Shown here piece by piece: positions 1 through 6,600 of a DNA stretch of 6,993 bases. Source of the DNA: Adhaeribacter sp. (GTDB taxonomy: Bacteria > Bacteroidota > Bacteroidia > Cytophagales > Hymenobacteraceae); assembly GCA_028288395.1 (NCBI GenBank), contig JAQBNV010000173.1:1-6993 (forward strand), read 5' to 3'. The position numbers and the translations under genes are program-made. The notes under the pieces are model-generated. The model saw only the letters and a program-made list of their open reading frames with translations, was not told the origin of the DNA and made no database searches. How positions within the stretch are numbered: the first letter of the stretch is position 1; the number at the start of each line of letters is the position of its first letter.

Positions 1-1913
1 AGTTTAAAAAAGAAGCCGCCTCTGACCAGGGAATGCGCATGAACCAGGACGTAGACGAACGCAAACACATCATTGAATCTACCCGTAGCGCGGCCCGCTA
101 TTTGGTAAAACATAATAATATATATTACAAAAACTGGCACAATACATTGCTTTCGTACAACCTAGGTTTAAGCGGAGCCAAAAGCTACGCCAAACCCAAC
201 GATGCAAATAAGAAAGAAATGGATGTGACCGAAAGAACGCACTCTTATATTCTTACTTTTTTAGCACACAAAGTGGCTTTCAGTAATTATGTGGGCCGCA
301 ACCCCACGCCCACCGTATTATTGCAGGAAATGACCGCATCGGCGGGTAAAAGCTTCCGCGATATTGCCCAGGAAACCCAAACCGACGAAACCGAACTGCA
401 GAAATATAACAAGTGGCTAAGCGGCCGGGTTATTCCTTACGATAAAAATTATACCGTACTTATTCCGGTTATTAATCCCAACCAGCAGGTAATCTATGCT
501 GCCAACCGGACCTCTTCCAGCGCCCAAGTGGCGGCGCAAACCGGCAAGCGGGAGTTCCGGATTCAGAACAACCTGAAGGTAATTATTGCCCGCCCCGGCG
601 ATACAAAAGATATACTGGCCGCCGAAGCCGATATGCCCGCCCGTCGCTTCCTGATGTTTAACGACATGTACAGCTTCGACCCGATTGTACCGGGCGAAGC
701 GTATTACCTGCAAACAAAGCACAGCAAAGCGGATGTTCCTTTCCACGCCGTAAAATCCGGCGAAACCATTCATGAGGTGGCGCAGCAATACGGGGTTAAA
801 GTACGGTCGCTTTTGTTTTATAACCGTTTAAAAGCAACCGAAACCCTGGCCGAAGGCCGCTTATTGTGGATGCAGCGCCGCCGGCCCGCCTCTACTCCAA
901 TAGAATTCCAGAAAACATACCCGGAAAGTGCGCCGGCTCCCGCCAATCCCGGTATCCTGGCCCAAATAGATGATCCTGCAAAAACCAAAGATAGATCCGC
1001 ACAAAATATTCCGGCGCATACGCCTTCTGAAGAAAGCAACTCCCTGGCATCGGCCCTGGAAAACCGTTTAAATAAATGGTTTGGTGTAAAAAAGAAACCG
1101 GAAAAAGTTCAGGAATTAGAGGTACCTGCCAGCCCGGAAAGAACCACCCCAGCGGAAACCGAAGTTGCCGCTGCCCCTCAGCCGGCAACTTCCTCCCCTG
1201 CCACTATTCCGGCTGAGCCATCCGTAGATGTAGCCATTGCCCAGACGAACGACCAGCCAGTAAACACCGAAGATTCTTTATCCGAAAATATTGACAAACA
1301 GATAGAGCCGGTAAATAAACCCGCAGCGCCATTGGTTTACAGCCGCACCAAAGTTGCCGAACCCGTAGCCGCAACAACCGTTTCGGAAAATAATACCGCT
1401 GCTATATCCGAAACCAAACCCATTGCCACCCCTGCCGAAACAACTGGTACAAAACCAGCCGTAATATTAAAAGAACCAGCCGGCGCAGCGCCGGTGGAAA
1501 ACCCAGGGGTACACGTGGTAGCCAAAGGCGAAACCCTGTACGGCATTTCTAAAATGTACCAGGTAAGCCTCAATGATTTGAAAACCTGGAACGATTTGGG
1601 AGAAACGCCACTGGCAATTGGCCAGAGCCTGAAATTAGTAGCGCCTCCGGTAACCACGGCTAGTTATCCAGTTTCGACGGCCGATAAAAGGACAACCCAA
1701 ACCGCTGCCGAACCCGTAGCCAGTAACCCCAACTATGCTTCCGTTTCCGGACCAGTTTCTCACACTGTCTCGGCTGGCGAATCGATGTACCAGATTTCCC
1801 GCAAATACGGCGTTACCATCAAGGACATAATGGACTGGAATAACAAAGCTGATTTTAACGTGAGCCCGGGCGAGAAACTAAAAATAAAAACTAAAGGCTC
1901 CGGCCGGAACTAA
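1..1913 (+). CDS. MltD-like lytic transglycosylase with five LysM-type repeats (5'-truncated by window edge)
   Basis: The frame is open from base 3, the first complete codon, to TAA at 1911-1913. The ATG codons at 33 and 39 are internal, because the residues before them (FKKEAASDQG) continue the family pattern. By family, the protein is a periplasmic or outer-membrane enzyme that cleaves peptidoglycan glycan strands to 1,6-anhydromuramyl products. Numbering from the Met at 33: residues 1-88 are the end of an SLT/MltD catalytic domain, with VDERKHI, an AARYL helix, LLSYNLGLSG (the usual 'AYN.G' motif) and an ERTHSYILTFLA helix. The catalytic Glu lies before the window. Diverged LysM-like repeats follow at about 101-146, 180-228 and 237-282 (HAVKSGETIHEVAQQYGV). 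Residues 286-491 form a low-complexity linker rich in Ala, Pro, Thr, Glu and Val. Two canonical LysM repeats are at 493-536 and 577-620; these bind GlcNAc-containing glycan. The gene converges on the MFS gene and ends 14 bases before a strong terminator. Family assignment is confident; the exact paralogue is not. Confidence 0.9.
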   Translation, partial: FKKEAASDQGMRMNQDVDERKHIIESTRSAARYLVKHNNIYYKNWHNTLLSYNLGLSGAKSYAKPNDANKKEMDVTERTHSYILTFLAHKVAFSNYVGRNPTPTVLLQEMTASAGKSFRDIAQETQTDETELQKYNKWLSGRVIPYDKNYTVLIPVINPNQQVIYAANRTSSSAQVAAQTGKREFRIQNNLKVIIARPGDTKDILAAEADMPARRFLMFNDMYSFDPIVPGEAYYLQTKHSKADVPFHAVKSGETIHEVAQQYGVKVRSLLFYNRLKATETLAEGRLLWMQRRRPASTPIEFQKTYPESAPAPANPGILAQIDDPAKTKDRSAQNIPAHTPSEESNSLASALENRLNKWFGVKKKPEKVQELEVPASPERTTPAETEVAAAPQPATSSPATIPAEPSVDVAIAQTNDQPVNTEDSLSENIDKQIEPVNKPAAPLVYSRTKVAEPVAATTVSENNTAAISETKPIATPAETTGTKPAVILKEPAGAAPVENPGVHVVAKGETLYGISKMYQVSLNDLKTWNDLGETPLAIGQSLKLVAPPVTTASYPVSTADKRTTQTAAEPVASNPNYASVSGPVSHTVSAGESMYQISRKYGVTIKDIMDWNNKADFNVSPGEKLKIKTKGSGRN

Positions 1914-1927
1914 TATTTCAGATAAAT

Positions 1928-1973
1928 TAAAAGAGAAGGGGTAGATAAACGATTATCTACCCCTTCTCTTTTA
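1928..1973. terminator. Bidirectional intrinsic terminator between convergent genes
   Basis: A perfect inverted repeat has left arm 1928-1948, right arm 1953-1973 and a four-base loop (ACGA). The core of the stem is GAGAAGGGGTAGATA paired with its exact complement. The outer ends are A-rich on the left and T-rich on the right (CTCTTTTA), so transcription in either direction gives a GC-containing stem closed by A-U pairs with a short U run. The left arm begins 14 bases after the stop of the lytic transglycosylase gene, and the right arm ends 82 bases beyond the stop of the minus-strand MFS gene. One element can therefore end both transcripts. The U tract is only four bases, so efficiency is inferred from stem length rather than from a classic long U run. 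Confidence 0.85.
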
Positions 1974-2055
1974 GCCGTACTGGTCTATCTGGTCGATAAT
2001 AACCCTACAATATATTATTTCTGAAAGCTTAACCCACCTGTAGTCCGTTTACCCA

Positions 2056-3402
2056 TTATTGGTTTTCCGGCGGAGTGGTAAAAGCCGTGGCCGATTGTAA
2101 ACCAGTGGCTACCTGGGGCAAAATACCTAAGCGCTCGTAAATAGGGTGCACCATTTTGCGTAAGGCCGGCAACTGAATAGCAAAAGGAATAATACTGAGC
2201 GAACACAGCACGCCGCAACCCAGTAAAGTATAGGGAACGCCAATTTTATCGGCCACTGAACCGGCCAGTAAGCTGCCAAAAGGAGCCATTCCCATAAAAG
2301 CCATCGCGTAAAAGCTCATTACCCGGCCCCGCTTATCGTCATCCACAATAGTCTGCAGGATGGTATTGTTCGCCGCCATCTGCACAATCATGCCCAACCC
2401 GGTAATAAATATAAAAATCAAGGCAAACCACAAAGTTTGGGCAAACGAAAAGCAGATTAGCCCCACCCCCAATAACAGGGTGGCGCTGATTATTATTTTA
2501 CCCAAGCCCAATACCGTAGAGCGCTGGGCCAGGTACAGGGCACCTACTAAAGCGCCGATACCGGAGGCACCCATCAGATAACCCAGGGTATTGGCACCGC
2601 CGTGCAATATATCGCGGGCAAAAACGGGCATCAGCACGCTAAAAGGCATCCCGAATAAACTAATCAGGGCAATTAACAAAATAATGGCCCGGATGGGCGG
2701 AAAACCAAAAGCATACTGGAATCCTTCTTTTAACGATCGCCAGGCCTGTGGATGCTTTTTTTGCGAAACCGGCGGCTGAACTTTTATAGAAAGCAAAGAA
2801 AACAGAACGGCGATATAACTAAGGGCGTTAATTAAAAAGCACATGCCTTCACCGACCAGCGCAATTAAAATACCTGCCACCGATGGCCCCACCAAACGGG
2901 CAACATTAAACATAGAAGAGTTCAGGGCAATGGCATTACCTATATCTTCCCGCTTCGGAATTAAGGTTATCACAAAAGCCTGCCGGGCACTCACGTCAAA
3001 AGCATTTACAACACCCAAAAATATGCTTAGCCCCATCAGCCAGGTGGTGGTTGCCGTTTCGGTAAGTACCAGGGCGGTGAGCACGGAGGCCTGCAACATA
3101 GAAAGCGCTTGCGTCAGGATTAAAATACGGTGCCGGTTATACCTGTCCGAAACCACCCCGGCAAACGGACCGATTAAAAAAGAAGGCACCTGGCTGGCAA
3201 AACCCAGCACCCCTAATAAAAATACCGAATCGGTGAGGCGGTACACGAGCCAGCTCATGGCAATTTGCTGCATCCAGGTGCCAATCAGCGAAACGCCCTG
3301 CCCCATAAAGAATAACCGGTAATTTGGGTATTGCAAAGCCCGGAACATTTCCGATAAGGGTACCTGGCGGCGCGTGGTGGTATTGGGTTGGGTGGAACTC
3401 AT
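2056..3402 (-). CDS. MFS transporter, MFS_3/EntS-like exporter family
   Basis: This complete 448-residue inner-membrane protein starts at ATG 3400-3402 and ends at TAA 2056-2058 (minus strand). Hydrophobicity gives about twelve membrane segments, near residues 30-53, 59-80, 93-112, 117-137, 165-183, 185-206, 237-262, 272-293, 302-320, 324-344, 363-383 and 389-410. A charged cytoplasmic loop (207-236) separates the two halves. MFS motif A is clear between TM2 and TM3 (GPFAGVVSDRYNRHR, 78-92), and its second-half counterpart precedes TM11 (DDDKRGRVMS, 354-363). The opening LQYPNYRLFFMGQGVSLIGTW is typical of the drug/siderophore-exporting MFS_3 (PF05977) group, which uses proton antiport. The substrate cannot be read from the sequence; drug or siderophore efflux is family inference. 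The roughly 38-residue C-terminal tail is hydrophilic and unassigned. The bases before the start (AAGATTAATTTCCGG) contain no clear Shine-Dalgarno sequence. The gene is convergent with the transglycosylase gene and divergent from dnaE, so it is probably monocistronic. Confidence 0.9.
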   Translation of the reverse strand: MSSTQPNTTTRRQVPLSEMFRALQYPNYRLFFMGQGVSLIGTWMQQIAMSWLVYRLTDSVFLLGVLGFASQVPSFLIGPFAGVVSDRYNRHRILILTQALSMLQASVLTALVLTETATTTWLMGLSIFLGVVNAFDVSARQAFVITLIPKREDIGNAIALNSSMFNVARLVGPSVAGILIALVGEGMCFLINALSYIAVLFSLLSIKVQPPVSQKKHPQAWRSLKEGFQYAFGFPPIRAIILLIALISLFGMPFSVLMPVFARDILHGGANTLGYLMGASGIGALVGALYLAQRSTVLGLGKIIISATLLLGVGLICFSFAQTLWFALIFIFITGLGMIVQMAANNTILQTIVDDDKRGRVMSFYAMAFMGMAPFGSLLAGSVADKIGVPYTLLGCGVLCSLSIIPFAIQLPALRKMVHPIYERLGILPQVATGLQSATAFTTPPENQ

Positions 3403-3466
3403 CCGGAAATTAATCTTGTTAAGCTATTACCTGCTGAGTAAATACGGACCTGAAGAGAATCTGGTA

Positions 3467-3485
3467 GCATAAAATTTTATTATGC
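3467..3485. repeat. AT-rich palindrome in the divergent intergenic region
   Basis: The segment GCATAAAATTTTATTATGC has six-base arms GCATAA/TTATGC and contains the perfect 12-base palindrome ATAAAATTTTAT (3469-3480). Short outer matches CTGG (3461-3464) and CCAG (3493-3496) could lengthen the pairing, with unequal spacers. It lies 65 bases upstream of the MFS start and close to the candidate divergent promoters. It could be a repressor operator or a hairpin in the 5' leader of the MFS transcript. In an AT-rich spacer a palindrome of this size can also arise by chance, and no regulator gene is adjacent. Confidence 0.4.
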
Positions 3486-3499
3486 TTGTTAGCCAGACC

Positions 3500-3531
3500 C
3501 AAACAATATTTATCTTGGGGCTGCGCTCAAA
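3500..3531 (-). promoter_or_regulatory. Candidate Bacteroidota-type promoter for the MFS gene
   Basis: Read on the minus strand, TTTG (3531-3528) is followed after 19 bases by TATTGTTTG (3508-3500). This resembles the Bacteroidota sigma-A pattern TTTG, about 19 bases, then TAnnTTTG, except for one extra base between TA and TTTG. Transcription would start near 3490, leaving a leader of about 90 bases that contains the palindrome at 3467-3485. The prediction rests only on motif resemblance. Confidence 0.3.
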
Positions 3532-3545
3532 TTTTCTTAATTTTA
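3515..3545 (+). promoter_or_regulatory. Candidate promoter for dnaE
   Basis: On the plus strand, TTG (3515-3517) is followed after 20 bases by TAATTTTA (3538-3545). That matches seven of the eight positions of the Bacteroidota -7 element TAnnTTTG. A second, weaker option is TTG at 3486-3488 with TATCTTGG at 3511-3518 and a 22-base spacer. The first option would give a leader of about 80 bases, the second about 110. Both overlap the candidate minus-strand promoter, so the divergent genes may share a compact control region. The DNA is AT-rich, so chance matches are likely. Confidence 0.25.
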
Positions 3546-3592
3546 ATAGCCGGAAGCTTACCCAGCAGCTAGCTCTAATTGCCCCAAAAGCA

Positions 3593-3630
3593 ATTCTTAA
3601 TTTTTAATTCATCATTCATAATTAAAGAAT
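3593..3630 (+). repeat. Imperfect inverted repeat abutting the dnaE start codon
   Basis: Left arm ATTCTTAATT (3593-3602) pairs with right arm AATTAAAGAAT (3620-3630), giving ten base pairs with one bulged A at 3624. The right arm ends one base before the GTG start at 3632. The arm includes the purine stretch AAAGAA that would sit where a ribosome approaches the start, so folding could affect initiation. The stem is almost entirely A-T and therefore weak. The loop carries the near-repeats ATTCATC and ATTCATA. A regulatory role is speculative. Confidence 0.35.
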
Positions 3631-3631
3631 C

Positions 3632-6600
3632 GTGCCCGAATTTTCGCATTTACATAGCCATACCCAATATTCTTTACTCGACGGGCAAGCCAGCATCAGC
3701 GCCCTGATGAAAAAAGCCCAGGCCGATGGCATGAAAGCCGTCGCGATGACCGACCACGGTAATATGTTCGGGGCTTTTAATTTTGTAGCGGAGGCCAATA
3801 AATACAACGTAAAGCCCATTGTGGGCTGTGAGTTTTACCTGGTGCAAGACCGGTTTAAAAAGCAGTTCAGCAAAGAGCAGCGCGATGTGCGGCACCACCA
3901 GTTGCTGCTGGCCAAAGACCAGGCCGGATATAAGAACCTGGCCAAGCTGTGCTCTCTCAGTTACATCGATGGCCTGTACAGCAAATGGCCCCGCATCGAC
4001 AAAGAACTCCTGCAGAAATACAGCAAAGGCCTGATTGCCACTTCCTGCTGCATCGGGGCCGAAGTGCCGCAAGCCATTTTGTGGAAAACCGAAGACGAGG
4101 CCGAAGAAATATTCCGCTGGTGGCTCGACTTGTTCGGCGAAGACTATTACATCGAAATCCAACGCCACGGCCTGCAAAATATCGACAACACCGGCAAAAG
4201 CCAGGAAGACATAAACCAGGTACTGCTAAAGTGGTCTAAGAAATACAACGTAAAAACCATTGCTACCAACGACTCGCACTACGTGGAGCAGGAAGACTGG
4301 AACCCGCACGATATTTTATTGTGTGTAAACACGGGCGAAGACCAGAGCATGCCGGTGGGCGATTTCTCTACCAAATATTACCGCTTCCTGACCGACCACA
4401 ACCAGGTGGTTTACGACACGCTGGATAATGTCCGGAGCAAATATTCTAACAATAGTTCGGTACGTAGCGCCCTTAATAAAATTGATGAAGTAGGTCCTAA
4501 AACCCGTTTTGGTTTCCCGAACGACCAGTTTTATTTCAAGAGCCAGGCCGAGATGAATAAATTATTCATCGACGTACCCGAAGCCATTGACAACACGAAC
4601 GATATTATTGATAAAATAACGCCGCCCAAGCTGCAGCGCGATATTTTATTACCCAACTTCCCGATTCCGCCGGAACACAATGGCCCGGATGCTTTCCTGC
4701 GCCACCTAACGTACCTGGGCGCGAAAAAACGGTACGGCGATATAACCCCCGAAATAGAGGAACGGCTGGACTACGAACTGCGCATTGTCGAAACCATGGG
4801 ATTTGCCGGTTACTTTCTTATTGTGCAGGATTTTATCGCGGCGGGCCGGAACATGGGCGTGGCCGTGGGGCCGGGCCGGGGTTCGGCGGCGGGTTCGGCA
4901 GTAGCCTATTGTGTGGGGATAACCAACATCGATCCGATTAAATATTCCTTGCTCTTCGAGCGCTTCCTGAATCCGGAACGGGTATCCATGCCCGATATTG
5001 ATATTGACTTTGACGACGAGAACCGGCAGCGCGTAATCGACTACGTGGTAGACAAATACGGCAAGACCCAGGTGGCCCAGATTATTACGTTCGGTACCAT
5101 GGCGGCCAAATCCAGCATCAAAGATGTGGCGCGGGCGCTGGAACTGCCTTTATCCGATGCGAATGAACTGGCCAAGATGGTACCCGATACACCCGGCACC
5201 ACGCTGGCCAAAGCCTTCTTGGAAAGTCCCGAGCTAAAAGCAATCCGCGACGGCAACGACCTGCGGGCCAAAACCCTTAAGTTAGCCGAGAAACTGGAAG
5301 GTTCGGTGCGCAATACCGGTATCCACGCGGCCGGAGTAATTATTGCGCCCGACGACATTACGAACTACATTCCGGTTTCTACCTCCAAAGACTCCGACCT
5401 GCTTATTACGCAGTTCGATGGCAAAGTAATTGAGTCGGCGGGGATGCTGAAAATGGACTTTCTGGGCCTCAAAACCCTGACCATTATTAAAGATGCGCTG
5501 GTGCTTATCAAGCGGAACCACGGCGTAGACATCGATATTGATGATATTCCGATGGATGATGAGAAAACGTACGAACTCTATCAGCGCGGCGATACCATTG
5601 GTACTTTTCAGTTTGAATCGGAAGGGATGCGCATGTACCTGAAAGATTTAAAGCCGACCAATATTGAAGATTTAATTGCCATGAACGCCCTGTACCGGCC
5701 GGGCCCGATGCAATTTATTCCGAACTTTATTAACCGGAAACACGGCCGCGAGGACGTTGAATATCCGCACGAGTTGCTGGAACCCATCCTGAATTATTCC
5801 CAGGGCATTATGGTGTACCAGGAGCAAATTATGCAAACCGCGCAAATATTAGCCGGTTACTCCTTGGGCGGCGCCGATTTACTCCGCCGGGCCATGGGTA
5901 AAAAGGACATGAAGAAGATGGCGCTGGAGCGGGAGAAATTCATCAAAGGGGCGAAAGAACTGCATAATATTCCGGAGAAAAAAGCCTCGGAGGTTTTTGA
6001 CGTAATGGAGAAGTTTGCCCAGTACGGCTTTAACCGGTCGCACTCCGCGGCCTACTCCGTGGTGGCTTACCAAACCGGTTACCTAAAAGCCCACTACCCC
6101 GGCGAATACATGGCTTCGGTGCTCACGCACAACATGAACGACATTAAAAAGGTGACGTTCTTTATCGAAGAAGCCCGGAAACAACAGGTGCCGGTACTAG
6201 GTCCGGACGTAAACGAATCGATCTATAAATTTAACGTAAACCAGGAAGGCGCTATCCGGTTTGGTTTGGGCGCGATTAAAGGTACCGGCGAGTCGGCGGT
6301 AGAAGCAATTCTGGAAGAACGGGATAAAAACGGCCCTTACCAGGATATTTTTGATTTTGCGAAGCGCGTAAATCTGCGGGCGGTAAACAAAAAAACGTTC
6401 GAGAGTATGGCCCAGGCGGGTGCTTTCGATTCTTTCGAGAAATATCACCGCGCGCAATACCTGGACCTGGCTGAAGGCGAATCGCAGAACCTGATCGAAA
6501 AAGCAGTGCGGTTTGGCAATAATTACCAGGCCGAAGCAAGCGCAGCCCAGCAATCTTTATTTGGCGGCGGCGCTGCCGTAGCCGCGCCGTTGCCCAAAGT

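Noticed and set aside
33..41. ATG at 33 or 39 as the true start of the first gene
   Set aside because: The frame is open to the window edge and the residues before it (FKKEAASDQG) continue the conserved SLT-domain pattern, so the gene is truncated by the window rather than starting there.
1337..1657. Minus-strand open frame opposite the transglycosylase linker
   Set aside because: It arises from the GC-rich, low-complexity coding sequence on the other strand and shows no independent coding signal.
1980..1994. Two CTGGTC copies close together after the terminator
   Set aside because: Six-base direct repeats are expected by chance, and there is no conserved partner, symmetry or adjacent recombinase.
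2843..3322. Plus-strand open frame of 159 codons opposite the MFS gene
   Set aside because: It lies entirely antisense to a well-conserved membrane transporter, and its product has no recognisable domain or plausible start context. It is a shadow of the real frame.
3674..4177. Minus-strand open frame of 167 codons opposite dnaE
   Set aside because: It is antisense to the highly conserved PHP domain and resembles no known protein. Its openness is explained by the codon use of dnaE.
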